Of a stretch of DNA of 62,005 nucleotides, positions 17,525 to 26,282 are shown piece by piece; position 1 is the stretch's first letter; each line of letters starts with the position of its first letter. Source of the stretch: Acidimicrobiaceae bacterium. Lineage in GTDB: Bacteria; Actinomycetota; Acidimicrobiia; Acidimicrobiales; RAAP-2. The DNA lies in NCBI GenBank assembly GCA_003141095.1, contig PLKM01000048.1, positions 1,318 to 63,322 on the forward strand, written 5' to 3'. The translations under genes were made by a program, and so were the position numbers. The notes under the pieces are model-generated. The model made no database searches and was not told the DNA's origin. It saw only the letters and a program-made list of their open reading frames with translations.

Positions 17525-18203
17525 GTGGACCCACCTCTCTAGCTAATTCGAGACGCTATGGATCAATGAGTTTGTAATCAAGGGCCAAAGGACCTTAAAT
17601 CGTGCCACTTGGGTCGGAACTCGAAGGCCCGACGTGCCTGCAACCTCGCACCGGCGGCTTGACCGCTCCATCGACACCCAATTCAACAGCGCAACAATGG
17701 CGGCAAAAAAGTCCGAGGTAACGGCTGCCTGTGGTCTAGGTGACTGTCTCACCGAATATCTCCGCCACCTGAAATATCTGAAATCTATGTGAAAGAATTC
17801 GGCCACATTAAGAATAGGAATTGCAGTATCGACATATACCCACGCACCGCACCCGCGCACACTTGAGCGGCTGGAACACAAGGACAAACCGGTGAAGCCT
17901 GCCGACCTGAACAAGAACGCGGCCGTAAGGTTTAACTCTCGGCTGGATCGGCCAGTAACACGAGTTCGCCGAGGCATTCCCTCGGATTCGAATCCCCATG
18001 ACGTTGGCCGATACTGTGCGGCCCAAGATAGTAAGTGGAGTGGAAACCGTGACGAAGCGAAGAATGCTCTTCTGCGCACGACGGGAACGTTACGTCACTT
18101 CTCACCAATTTCGGAACTATTTCTCAGCCATCCAAAAGTACTTTCACATCACTCTCACAAATGCGCTCTCTACTATGAGCATTGTTCCTTTGAAGGAGAA
18201 CTT
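17525..18203. other. Gene-poor stretch with one dispersed repeat
   Basis: About 680 bp without a convincing gene. It includes the repeat at 17626-17664 and an imperfect hairpin with a T-arm-like GGATTCGAATCC centre near 17983-17994. Confidence 0.45.
17626..17664 (+). repeat. Dispersed GGCCCGACGT repeat, copy a
   Basis: Begins GGCCCGACGTG, then TGCAACCTCGCA and CCGGCGGCTTGACC. This is the first of nine related intergenic copies, all seen on the plus strand, between 17.6 and 26.4 kb. Confidence 0.5.
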
Positions 18204-18935
18204 ATGAAAAACGTAACTACCCGATCCATTGCGGCACTCGCGCTAGTCGCCGCCATGGGTATCAGCATTCCATCCGTTGCCTACGCCAGTTCGTCGACCA
18301 CGACTACAACCGCTGTTCCGAGTGCCAGTTTCGTTGCGGCGCAAAAGGCGCTCGAGGTCCAGCTGGCAAACCGGGCAACGCAACTTCAGCACCTCGTCGC
18401 AGACGTGACCGCGGCGAAGTCGCTGACCGCGAGTGATACGTCGATACTCCAAGCACGTCTTTCAACCGAGGAATCGAGTATTGGAGCCCTGGTTACAAAG
18501 GTTCCGACGGACACCACCAAAGCAGAACTCAACGCAGACCGCGCGGCGATGCTCAAGGACAACCGCGTTTACGCGGTGATGTCACCACAAGTGTTCGAGA
18601 TGATCGAAGCCTCCGTTGTCGCAAGTCAGGTTACGACCATGCAGGGTAACGAGTCGACGCTCCAATCAGAAGCTGCGTCGCTCGTCGGTCTACCGGGTTA
18701 CAAGAATGCCCTTAACCACTACAACAACTATGTCACGCGCCTTTCAAACTGGTCAACAAAGATTGTGACCGTTGAAGGTGTGGTGCTTGCCCAGACACCG
18801 CAAGGTTACCCAGGGAACACGAAGACCTTCGTCGCCGAGAATCACCAAATTCTCGATGCGAACATTGCTCTTGCGTACGCCGCGTATGACGCGAGCATCA
18901 TCGGTCTCGCAACCGGCGGATACACCGGCTCATAG
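18204..18935 (+). CDS. Secreted hypothetical protein, helical
   Basis: The 243-residue protein starts at the ATG at 18204, preceded by AAGGAG. The N-terminus is a clear signal peptide (KNVTTRS, a hydrophobic run, then SVAYA) with cleavage likely after AYA near residue 29. A Thr-rich linker follows. The mature part is Ala/Gln/Leu-rich with heptad-like spacing, suggesting coiled-coil helices. No enzymatic motif is visible. It stands alone, and no family name is assigned. Confidence 0.82.
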   Translation: MKNVTTRSIAALALVAAMGISIPSVAYASSSTTTTTAVPSASFVAAQKALEVQLANRATQLQHLVADVTAAKSLTASDTSILQARLSTEESSIGALVTKVPTDTTKAELNADRAAMLKDNRVYAVMSPQVFEMIEASVVASQVTTMQGNESTLQSEAASLVGLPGYKNALNHYNNYVTRLSNWSTKIVTVEGVVLAQTPQGYPGNTKTFVAENHQILDANIALAYAAYDASIIGLATGGYTGS

Positions 18936-19353
18936 GGGATCACGTCGCAACCTATTCAATAGCTGGCGAGTATGGCGGTTGGTGGCCCGGCCATCGGCCG
19001 CCATATTTATGTGTGTTAACGGAACTGCTTCCTCTTTGTGGACGCTGCCCGACCGGCGAAACGGGAAGGAACCCTCCCCCGCCACACCGCGCCACTCCAC
19101 GGCGATGGCCAGCGATGTGCGAAACGCCTATCTCGGCGGAGGAATGTTCACCAACGCGCCGCTGCCCCGGCTCGTTGGGCCGTCCTCTGTCCGTACGTCA
19201 GAGGCCCGACGTAACAAAATGCAACCGGCGGCTCCGACCGCTGAGGCCCCGAGTAGGGCACAAGAACAGACACCTTCTAGGAATCCTCAGGTGAATGCGG
19301 CGCACCCGTTGTGCACCATTGCTCGATTTGATGTCTCGAAAACCCTGCACTCC
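18936..19353. other. Intergenic stretch, one dispersed repeat
   Basis: About 420 bp between the secreted protein and the HAAS-PASTA gene, which converge. It contains repeat copy b (19203-19239). No gene is seen. Confidence 0.5.
19203..19239 (+). repeat. Dispersed GGCCCGACGT repeat, copy b
   Basis: GGCCCGACGTAACAAAATGC followed by AACCGGCGGCTCCGACC. It is shorter than copy a by loss of the central TTGCA portion. Confidence 0.5.
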
Positions 19354-19956
19354 TCAAGGGCAGCTCTTCGGTGGTGTGACGAGTCGAACGCTGGTTCCCT
19401 CCGCGGCGGACGAACCAGGGCTCGGGGTCTGAGCCTCGACGTCGCCCGACTGCACCCCGCTGCCCGTGCACGCAAAGACGACCACGTAAGCGAAGTGATC
19501 CGCTGCCAACTGCGCTTCAGCGGCGTTCAAGGACATGCCAACAACGTTTGGAACAGTTATGGATAGCGTCGTCGTCGTCGCCGCGTTGACCGAAGTACTC
19601 GGTGCACCGTTGTTTATCCTCGTCGTCAGGAACGTGCCGAACACCAGGAACACGATGAAGATAATCACGACCGCGGCAACGACCTTGCGCCGAGTACTTG
19701 ACGCTCGTAGAGGCGATGACATCGTCTGATCCGCCAACGCCTCCGCGGCGATATCGGCTGGTTGTCCGACTCGGTCAAGGATGTCGCGAACCGCGACTTC
19801 ACTGTCGGCGGACAAAGTGGCACGCGCTTCACTGATGTGATCGGTAATCGACTCGATCAACTGCACTCGTCGCTGGGCAGGTAGATCGGCCAACGCCGCC
19901 TCGAGGCGATGCAAGTACTCATCGACGATCTGATCAAGGTCACTATTGGTCGTCAC
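19354..19956 (-). CDS. HAAS-domain membrane protein with C-terminal PASTA domain
   Basis: The 200-residue protein has an N-terminal helical HAAS/DUF1700-like domain (about 5-75, YLHRLEAALADLP...ARATLSADSEVAVRDILDR). A basic stretch, one transmembrane helix (about 90-110) and a Thr-rich linker follow. The C-terminus is one PASTA domain (about 130-195, VPNVVGMSLNAAEAQLAA...ALG-like QTPSPG). HAAS proteins pair with PadR regulators, while PASTA domains bind cell-wall muropeptides or beta-lactams. Its start overlaps the PadR stop by 4 bp. Confidence 0.83.
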   Translation of the reverse strand: MTTNSDLDQIVDEYLHRLEAALADLPAQRRVQLIESITDHISEARATLSADSEVAVRDILDRVGQPADIAAEALADQTMSSPLRASSTRRKVVAAVVIIFIVFLVFGTFLTTRINNGAPSTSVNAATTTTLSITVPNVVGMSLNAAEAQLAADHFAYVVVFACTGSGVQSGDVEAQTPSPGSSAAEGTSVRLVTPPKSCP

Positions 19957-20273
19957 TCGTCACTTCCTTTCATGATGGTGTCCACGGTGTCTCGGAACTG
20001 GCGCCACTGGATGCGAAAGGTCTCGAGGGCCAGGCGGCCGTCGTTGGTCAGTCGGTAGTAGCGACGAGGCGGACCCTGCGGCGACGGCTCCCAGAAGGTC
20101 TCGACCAGTCCGTCTTGTCTGATCCTCGTGAGTAGCGGGTAGACCGTGCCTTCGCTCGCGACCAGACCGCCCGCGGTGGAGAGGGCACGGGTCAACTCGA
20201 ATCCGTACATGTCGCGGTCACGAAGCAGCGCGAGGACGCAGTACTCAATGGCCCCGCGACGCATCTGACTCAT
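19953..20273 (-). CDS. PadR-family transcriptional regulator
   Basis: About 106 residues from the ATG at 20273 (MSQMRRG). A longer frame to 20309 is possible. The winged-helix signature is clear: EYCVLALLRDRDMYGFELTR, SEGTVYPLLTRIRQDGLVE and PRRYYRLTNDG. PadR proteins repress neighbouring transporter or stress genes. It is translationally coupled to the HAAS-PASTA gene and divergent from an ABC exporter operon about 250 bp away, so it may control both. Confidence 0.88.
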   Translation of the reverse strand: MSQMRRGAIEYCVLALLRDRDMYGFELTRALSTAGGLVASEGTVYPLLTRIRQDGLVETFWEPSPQGPPRRYYRLTNDGRLALETFRIQWRQFRDTVDTIMKGSDE

Positions 20274-20453
20274 CAGATTTGATGACTCTCTCGCTATCAT
20301 GCACCACATGGTAGTTCATCGCACGCCCCAAGGCCACGTGGGTTACCAGCGGAAACACCCCTCGGCTCAGGTCGGCGATTCTCGAGACCAGCAAGGTCAG
20401 TTCGGTGACACTTCTGCCCGAGCGAGGGTTGAATGTCGTGAAGACAAGTCGGA

Positions 20454-20489
20454 GGCCCGACGTGACTGCAACCTTGCACTGGCTGTGAG
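20454..20489 (+). repeat. Dispersed GGCCCGACGT repeat, copy c
   Basis: GGCCCGACGTGACTGC, then AACCTTGCACTGGC. It is followed at about 20494 by TTGGTGTCGGAG, a string that also accompanies copies d and h. It lies between the divergent PadR and ABC genes. Confidence 0.5.
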
Positions 20490-20524
20490 CTAATTGGTGT
20501 CGGAGAGGCGGTCTGAAGTGCACC

Positions 20525-21472
20525 GTGAATGCCATCGCAACTCGCGAGCTCCTCACGGTCAGTATCCTGAGCCCAGTGGCACATGTTCTCCAGATAGAAG
20601 ATCTCTGTCGCCGATTTGGAGCACTTACTGCCCTCGACCATCTCACCTTCGAGGTTCCCGCCGGCCAGGTGGTGGGCTTTCTCGGACCCAATGGTGCGGG
20701 CAAGACCACCACGATGAGGGCGATCTTCGACCTCACGGATCTGGAAGCCGGCACGATCACGTGGAACGGCTCCGTCGTGGGTCAAGCAGAGAGACGGCGC
20801 TTCGGCTACATGCCCGAGGAGCGCGGTCTCTATCCGAGCATGCTCGTCGGCGAGCAACTTCAGTATCTTGGCAGACTGCACGGGATGACCGCGGCTGACG
20901 CCTTGGCTGCGTCCACCTCCTGGTTGGAGCGCCTAGGCATCGCCGACCGGGCCGGTAGCAAGGTGGAGGCCCTCTCCCACGGGAACCAACAGCGCGTGCA
21001 ACTGGTAGCCGCGTTGCTCCACGGACCCGAGTTGCTGGTCTTGGACGAACCGCTCGCGGGACTGGATCCCTCGGGAATCGACGTCATTGGTGAGGTGCTC
21101 GCCGAGCAGGCCCGCTCCGGTTGCTGCGTGCTCTTCTCCAGTCATCAGCTCGACCAGGTCGAGGACCTCTGCGAGTCGGTCGTGATCATCGACAACGGTC
21201 ATTTGGTGGTGACGGGCCGGGTGGACGAGTTGGCCTCTAGTGGACCGCGACGACTGGTCGTGCGGGTCGAAGGGGACCGCTCCGCCTCGTGGGCCGAAGG
21301 AATCGCCGGGGTCACGGTCTCCGAGGTTACGGGGGGCGAAGTGCGACTCGTGCTTGACGCCGGCGTCGACAGCGACGCCATCTTGGAGTTGGCCCGCGGT
21401 GCCGGCCGCGTGACCGAATTCGTCTTCGAACGCCGCCGCCTCTCCGAGCTCTTCCGAGAAGCGGTGAAATGA
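20525..21472 (+). CDS. ABC transporter ATP-binding protein (ABC-2 exporter type)
   Basis: Up to 315 residues. Walker A is GPNGAGKTTT, the signature motif reads LSHGNQQRV and Walker B is LLVLDEPLAGLDP, followed by the SSHQLDQVEDL switch region. A C-terminal extension of about 90 residues is typical of NatA/YhaQ-like exporters. The start is GTG at 20525, although GTG at 20576 would remove 17 residues and fits the domain start. It overlaps the permease gene by 4 bp (ATGA). The substrate may be sodium, a peptide or a drug. Confidence 0.9.
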   Translation: MNAIATRELLTVSILSPVAHVLQIEDLCRRFGALTALDHLTFEVPAGQVVGFLGPNGAGKTTTMRAIFDLTDLEAGTITWNGSVVGQAERRRFGYMPEERGLYPSMLVGEQLQYLGRLHGMTAADALAASTSWLERLGIADRAGSKVEALSHGNQQRVQLVAALLHGPELLVLDEPLAGLDPSGIDVIGEVLAEQARSGCCVLFSSHQLDQVEDLCESVVIIDNGHLVVTGRVDELASSGPRRLVVRVEGDRSASWAEGIAGVTVSEVTGGEVRLVLDAGVDSDAILELARGAGRVTEFVFERRRLSELFREAVK

Positions 21473-22782
21473 AGTTCGCCCTCATTGCGCTCGCCGTGGT
21501 CGTGGTGGCGACACTACGGATCAGCAGACGTCGACGGCGTCGACGCACCGGAGCGCGTGCGGCCCGCTCGGTATCGAGCCGACTCAGCAGTGACGTCGGT
21601 TTGATCATGGCTCGAGAAGTGCGAGAGAGATTCCGTGGACGAGTCTTCAAGGTCACGACGCTGTTCATCTTGATCGTGGTAGCTGCCGCAATCGTCATCC
21701 CCGTACTTCACAATGGCAAGGCGAAGCCCCAGGAGGTCGGTATCGTCGGGACGCTCTCGTCCCCCCTTCGCGCAACGGTGACCAGCTCCGCCAAGAGCGC
21801 GGACGTCACCGTGCACTTCGTGCCCGAATCCAGCGTCAAGAAGGCCAAGTCCGACCTCCATTCGGGTCGAATCAACGTCGCGATCGTGGACGGTGGTGAG
21901 TTGCTCGTGACGAGCCCTCTTTCATCGGCCGACAACTCGTCGGGCGCCCAACTGGTTCGTTCGGTGGCCGAGAACCTTGGCGTCGCCAAGGCGTTCCAGG
22001 CGGCCCAACTTTCACCGGCACAGTCCGAGACACTAAAGGGAGCCAAGGCGCTACCGATAGCGAGCGTTGAAGTGGGAAAGAAAAATCCCGGCGGAGGAAA
22101 CACCAACGAGGCCACCTCGCTAATCGGGATAATCCTCATCTTCGTCATGCTCAACCAGTACAACACCTGGATCCTGATGGGGGTCATGGAGGAGAAGTCC
22201 AGCCGGGTCATCGAGGTGCTGCTGTCCGCAGTGCGACCAATCCAACTGTTGACCGGCAAGGTCCTGGGCATTGGGCTGGTGGCGCTGGCCCAGGCCTCGC
22301 TCATCGTGGCGTTCGCCCTCGTCTTGTCTAAAGCGGTGGGCTCAACTCTCTTGCACGGCTCCGCGCCACTCGTCGTCGTGAGCACGTTGGTCTGGCTGGT
22401 ACTCGGCTACGCCTTCTACTGCTGGGTCTACGCCGCCGCCGGCTCGATGGTCGAGCGACAGGATCAGGTGCAGAGCCTGGTGCTCCCGTTGAGCCTCCCG
22501 ATGATCTTCGGCTACATCATGGCCCTCACGGGAGCCAGTTCGGGGAGCCCCGGCGCCCTGCTGAAGGTGCTCGCGTATCTACCTCCGACGGCTCCTTTCG
22601 CCATGCCAGTGTTGGTCGGTTTCAGGGCCGTGACGTGGTGGGAGTTCCTCGGTTCGGCGACCATCAGCGTCGTGTGCACGATCGGTATCGCTCGAGTAGC
22701 GACGACTGTCTATCGACGAGCAATTCTTCGCACCGGCGGACGGGTTCAACTTCGAGCAGTCTTCATGCGAACTGCCCGCTGA
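21469..22782 (+). CDS. ABC-2 type permease (NatB/YhaP-like)
   Basis: The 437-residue protein has an N-terminal helix and Arg-rich segment, another helix at about 60-80, and a large extracellular domain to about 220. Five or six helices follow in the C-terminal half, with MGVMEEKSSRVIEVLLSAVR, the hallmark of the ABC2_membrane_3 group. It is coupled to the ATPase gene by a 4-bp overlap. The pair is expected to export a small molecule or ion, and the substrate is not known. Confidence 0.88.
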   Translation: MKFALIALAVVVVATLRISRRRRRRRTGARAARSVSSRLSSDVGLIMAREVRERFRGRVFKVTTLFILIVVAAAIVIPVLHNGKAKPQEVGIVGTLSSPLRATVTSSAKSADVTVHFVPESSVKKAKSDLHSGRINVAIVDGGELLVTSPLSSADNSSGAQLVRSVAENLGVAKAFQAAQLSPAQSETLKGAKALPIASVEVGKKNPGGGNTNEATSLIGIILIFVMLNQYNTWILMGVMEEKSSRVIEVLLSAVRPIQLLTGKVLGIGLVALAQASLIVAFALVLSKAVGSTLLHGSAPLVVVSTLVWLVLGYAFYCWVYAAAGSMVERQDQVQSLVLPLSLPMIFGYIMALTGASSGSPGALLKVLAYLPPTAPFAMPVLVGFRAVTWWEFLGSATISVVCTIGIARVATTVYRRAILRTGGRVQLRAVFMRTAR

Positions 22783-22975
22783 ATCACATTCTTCAGGTCA
22801 ACGGTGGTGCCGCTGACGCCAAAGACGGAACTGTTGCGCACGCGCTGCGTACGGCCGTGGCAATCGAGGGCAAAAACCGTCCTCTCGTCTTGTGAAGCAG
22901 ATCGGAGACTATTGGTGCTAAACGCCAGAGGTAACAGCCACCTCACTGATGGCTGACGGTCGAGACCAAGTTGGT

Positions 22976-23012
22976 GTCGGGGGCCCGACGTCAACAGTCT
23001 CCGACTGGCGGA
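22976..23012 (+). repeat. Dispersed GGCCCGACGT repeat, copy d
   Basis: The GTCGGG-GG-CCCGAC palindrome is perfect here, followed by TCAACAGTCTCCGACTGGCGG. It lies downstream of the ABC permease. Confidence 0.5.
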
Positions 23013-23055
23013 TCGAACGCTGGGAAAGACCATACTCACGCGACGGTCAGGGCAC

Positions 23056-23556
23056 TTAGTGTGCCGAAGTCCGGTCCGTGGCGAACTCATACAACGTGCC
23101 TGGCCGACCAGCCACTCGCGTCGGTCCAACGGATACGAATCCTGCTTTCACAAGCACTCTGCGGGATGCGACATTCTCGTCTCTAGCCGCAGCCTTGAGC
23201 GTCCCAATCCCATACTGCTTAGCCGCGAGTTGGCACAGCTCTCGCAGAGTCGAGGTCGCCAAGCCGCGGCCGGCCGCGCGCTCGGCAACTCGGTAGCCGA
23301 CCTCGGCAGTTCCGCCATCGAGGTCATACAAGTTGAACCTTCCCAGCACCTCGTCGTCCTGGTCGACAAGCACATGAAAGATACACGCTCCGGCGGCCTG
23401 CTCGGCCAAGAGCTCGCCGAATCGTTCGGGGAACTCTACGAAGAACTCGTCACCGCGGTCAGTTACCGACGCGGCGAAGTAGTTACGGTTCACCGTTTCA
23501 AAGGCGAGGACCGCCGCGGCGTGATCGCTCCGAAGGCGCTGCAGCGAGGGCATCAA
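23056..23556 (-). CDS. GNAT-family N-acetyltransferase (RimJ-like)
   Basis: The 166-residue protein has the GNAT core: FHVLVDQDDEVLGRFNLYD, then GYRVAERAAGRGLATSTLRE as the acetyl-CoA loop, then ASRRVLVKAGFVSVG. This resembles RimJ/RimL-type enzymes that acetylate N-termini or small amines. It stands alone between repeat copies d and e. The substrate is not predictable. Confidence 0.87.
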   Translation of the reverse strand: MMPSLQRLRSDHAAAVLAFETVNRNYFAASVTDRGDEFFVEFPERFGELLAEQAAGACIFHVLVDQDDEVLGRFNLYDLDGGTAEVGYRVAERAAGRGLATSTLRELCQLAAKQYGIGTLKAAARDENVASRRVLVKAGFVSVGPTRVAGRPGTLYEFATDRTSAH

Positions 23557-23647
23557 CTGAGCGTACGCAGTTTTTCCTGGATGTTCTACAGCACGCGTAA
23601 ACGGTCGGCGAGCGCGCCTACCAAGATTCTCGGATTGTCATATCGCC

Positions 23648-23690
23648 GGCCCGACGCAACAGGAGCGCAACCTTCCATTGGCGGCTTGAG
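23648..23690 (+). repeat. Dispersed GGCCCGACGT repeat, copy e
   Basis: GGCCCGACGCAACAGGAGCG, then CAACCTTCCATTGGCGGCTT. It lies between the divergent acetyltransferase and LysE genes. Confidence 0.5.
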
Positions 23691-23837
23691 CACGTGGCTA
23701 ATCGCTCAACCTCTCCCGCAATCGGCATTCACTAGTCCGCTACGTCTCAAAGGTGAGGGTGAAGTTGCCGAGTAATACGCACCCTCGCGCCCCCTGTATC
23801 AGAGCACCTGGTAGCGCCGACGTGAGAGGCTACGAGT

Positions 23838-24446
23838 ATGGGCGCAATTCTTGCCGGCCTCTTGACCGGACTGTCGCTCATCATCGCCATCGGGGCACAA
23901 AATGCATACGTGCTGCGCATGGGTCTTTCACGACAACACGTCGGTCTGATCGTAGCCATCTGCGCCGCCTCCGACATAGTGCTCATCATCCTTGGCATCG
24001 CCGGTATCGGCAGCGTCATCCGATCCGCGCCATCGGCACTTCAGGTACTCCGATGGGTCGGGGTGGTGTACCTCTCGCTCTTCGCCCTTCGGTCGTTTTG
24101 GCGGGCCCTTCGTCCAGAAGTGCTTCTCCCCTCGGAGGCGCAAAGGCCGACGACGAAAGCCGTCGTTTCGACCACCTTGGCGTTCACCTTCCTCAACCCG
24201 CACGTCTATCTCGATACGGTGCTCCTTCTGGGATCTATTGGCAATCAATACGGACACGGGCGTTGGCTCTTCGCCCTCGGGGCATCGATGAGTTCCCTCG
24301 TGTGGTTTTCCGGCCTCGGCTATGGAGCAAGATTTGCGTCTCGTCTGATGTCGCGCCCCATGACGTGGCGGGCACTCGATTGCTCCATCGGCGTGGTAAT
24401 GCTTCTGATTGCCCTGAAACTGACATTGACTCCGCTTCCGTCTTGA
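23838..24446 (+). CDS. LysE/ArgO-family amino-acid exporter
   Basis: The 202-residue protein has six hydrophobic segments and the LysE N-terminal signature GLSLIIAIGAQNAYVLRMGL. It continues with FTFLNPHVYLDTVLLLGSIG, matching the conserved NPK/NPH-YLD element. It exports basic amino acids in known members. No LysG-like regulator is adjacent. It stands alone. Confidence 0.92.
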   Translation: MGAILAGLLTGLSLIIAIGAQNAYVLRMGLSRQHVGLIVAICAASDIVLIILGIAGIGSVIRSAPSALQVLRWVGVVYLSLFALRSFWRALRPEVLLPSEAQRPTTKAVVSTTLAFTFLNPHVYLDTVLLLGSIGNQYGHGRWLFALGASMSSLVWFSGLGYGARFASRLMSRPMTWRALDCSIGVVMLLIALKLTLTPLPS

Positions 24447-24466
24447 TTTGCGACCTCAGGGATAGC

Positions 24467-24508
24467 GGCCGAAGTGCAAGACCACAATCTCCGACTGGAG
24501 ACTGGCGG
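24467..24508 (+). repeat. Dispersed repeat, degenerate copy f
   Basis: GGCCGAAGTGCAAG, then ACAATCTCCGACTGG and a trailing ACTGGCGG. The core has lost one C and carries A for C, so this is the weakest copy. It lies just after the LysE stop. Confidence 0.35.
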
Positions 24509-24535
24509 TATGGTCGGTTTGAGTAAGTTGGATTG

Positions 24536-24703
24536 ATGGGAATAAGGACAGCCGTCGTGCTTTACGTGCTCGCGCTGGTGGCCGTCGTGGTCGGCGTGGA
24601 CGTCCTGTTTTTCAGGCACCACTTCTTGGCGCGGCTAATAGTAAACGTCGGAATTGTCCTGGTGTTCACGGCGTTCTATTTGACGTTCCTGAAACGTCGA
24701 TGA
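24536..24703 (+). CDS. Small two-helix membrane protein
   Basis: A 55-residue frame from the ATG at 24536 encodes MGIRTAVVLYVLALVAVVVG, a short basic loop (FFRHHFLAR), a second helix (LIVNVGIVLVFTAFYLTF) and a KRR end. Two clean hydrophobic helices with positive ends argue for a real gene, although the ribosome site is weak. A similar layout is seen in small actinobacterial proteins of unknown function. Confidence 0.6.
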   Translation: MGIRTAVVLYVLALVAVVVGVDVLFFRHHFLARLIVNVGIVLVFTAFYLTFLKRR

Positions 24704-24842
24704 GTGCAGTCGCCGGAATGCGGCGCACCCAGCTCCACGGCGAACCTAAATAAACGTTCGTCAGGCGTAACAGCTGTTTTCTCCCAGGAAACGTAAAACA
24801 CCCATAAACGCGTAGCGCCATCCACGCCACAACGGCAATGGC

Positions 24843-24874
24843 GGGCCGACGTCAACAATCTCCGAATGGCGGCT
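24843..24874 (+). repeat. Dispersed GGCCCGACGT repeat, copy g
   Basis: GGGCCGACGTCAACAATCTC, then CGAATGGCGGCT. It is closest to copy d. Confidence 0.45.
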
Positions 24875-25236
24875 GTGTCCGTGGGAGAGTTGAACAGGTG
24901 GCCGAACCCCGATTCACGCCGCGCAACGACGGCGGAATGGGCTGCTATTGGTCTTTGATCAACGCAGGACATATCCATGGGAATGCCGAAAGCTAAAGAG
25001 TCGGTCGTGACCATTCACAAACCGTTTCCTAGTTAAGTGAGACGCCCTGCAATCGCTGCTATTGCGCCGACGCCAACGAGGACGCCATAGGTCTGTAGCC
25101 AAGTCGACCAAATGCGATGTGAAGGCTCCGATCAATAACTCAATAACTAGGCGGCTTCAAGACTGACAAATGCAGTCTCGCGGGTGTGTTCTCTGATGCT
25201 CCTAATGTTTGTAAATTGGTCTCCATTGGCGTCGTC

Positions 25237-25270
25237 GGCCCGACGTAACAGTTCTGCAACCTTGCATTGG
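25237..25270 (+). repeat. Dispersed GGCCCGACGT repeat, copy h
   Basis: GGCCCGACGTAACAGTTCTG, then CAACCTTGCATTGG, with CGTCGT just before it. A second partial match (AGTGGCGGCTTCCGAC) follows at 25335-25350, and CTGGTGTCGGAG lies between. Confidence 0.5.
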
Positions 25271-25356
25271 AGGATTAACCCTTCCGGGCGCTGACTGGTG
25301 TCGGAGACTCAACGCAACGAGGCCGTAACCCGCCAGTGGCGGCTTCCGACTCGACA

Positions 25357-25381
25357 GAGCTCGGGTTCGAACCCCGAGCTC
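25357..25381. other. Nine-bp hairpin with tRNA T-loop sequence
   Basis: GAGCTCGGG, loop TTCGAAC, CCCGAGCTC: a perfect stem closed by a canonical T-loop. No D-arm, anticodon arm or CCA surrounds it, so it is not a tRNA. It may be a remnant, a protein-binding site or a terminator. Confidence 0.45.
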
Positions 25382-25508
25382 CTCACGATTCGCGGTGGGA
25401 ATACGTGATACGGATATCCCAAACGTCCGCAAACCACCTTTGGACACCGCGCTGACGCAGCACACCACAATACAGATTGTGCTCAAATGAGGGAAACGCC
25501 AGTTTTTC

Positions 25509-26282
25509 GTGGGCGGGATGATGAGCCCGAGGGGGTCTAGCAAAATGTCCCGAATGTGTCACGAACTAAGAAACGTTGGTCCAGGTCGGGCGAACCCAAC
25601 TAGATCGAGGCGTCATCGAGACCTCGCGCGAGCCGGCGGCAGGAACACGATTGTCACGCTCTTGGTAGGCGTAGCGCTCACTGCCACAACGATGCTTATC
25701 AGTCCCTTAGCTGGTGCCGCCGGATCCTCTGGCGTACTGGCAGTGGCAGACTACGCCTTCTCGACAGCGAATCATTCTCGACCCCCTCAGATCGTGACCG
25801 CAGCGGATGTTGCCAACGCCGTAGCCACGGTGTCGGTGAACAAAGCGAGCCTCACGCTTGACATCAACATCGGGGAAATCTTGGGTTACCCGCGACTCGT
25901 CCTGTTCATGAACGGTTCCACGTATAAACAGACCTGCGTCGACTTCCCAGTAAAGATTGGCCAGTCTCCGACAGTCATCCCGTGTCCAGCTGAAGCCATC
26001 GCGGCTTGGACAGAATTGCCATTCGTGCTAAACGCGAGTCGCAGCGCAGTGGCCGACGCTGCGTTAAGTGGAAGGGCCGTCTCGGGTGCGGACATCACGC
26101 CGTTCTTCAACGGCAGTAACTACAAGTTCTTGAAGACCCCAACCTTTCGAGCGGGCCAGGGTGGGGTGGTCACAATCATCTGGAAGATGAAGTTCAACGG
26201 TGCGTTGACAATTTCACACATCTGCGTTCAGTTTGCCAAGACGGAAGCGGGAATCCCGATACAGGTTGCCTGCAAGCAATAG
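25509..26282 (+). CDS. Secreted hypothetical protein
   Basis: Up to 257 residues. A basic N-terminal stretch of about 45 residues precedes a hydrophobic signal segment (TIVTLLVGVALTATTMLISP) with LAGAAG as likely cleavage site, so the true start is probably an internal codon nearer the signal. The mature part has about five Cys residues and a beta-rich pattern. No catalytic motif or family is recognised. It may be surface-associated. Confidence 0.65.
   Translation: MGGMMSPRGSSKMSRMCHELRNVGPGRANPTRSRRHRDLARAGGRNTIVTLLVGVALTATTMLISPLAGAAGSSGVLAVADYAFSTANHSRPPQIVTAADVANAVATVSVNKASLTLDINIGEILGYPRLVLFMNGSTYKQTCVDFPVKIGQSPTVIPCPAEAIAAWTELPFVLNASRSAVADAALSGRAVSGADITPFFNGSNYKFLKTPTFRAGQGGVVTIIWKMKFNGALTISHICVQFAKTEAGIPIQVACKQ

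Larger units (their letters stand above)
24704..25508. other. Gene-poor stretch with two repeats and a T-arm-like hairpin
   Basis: About 800 bp with no convincing gene. It contains repeat copies g and h and the 9-bp stem at 25357-25381. Confidence 0.5.
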
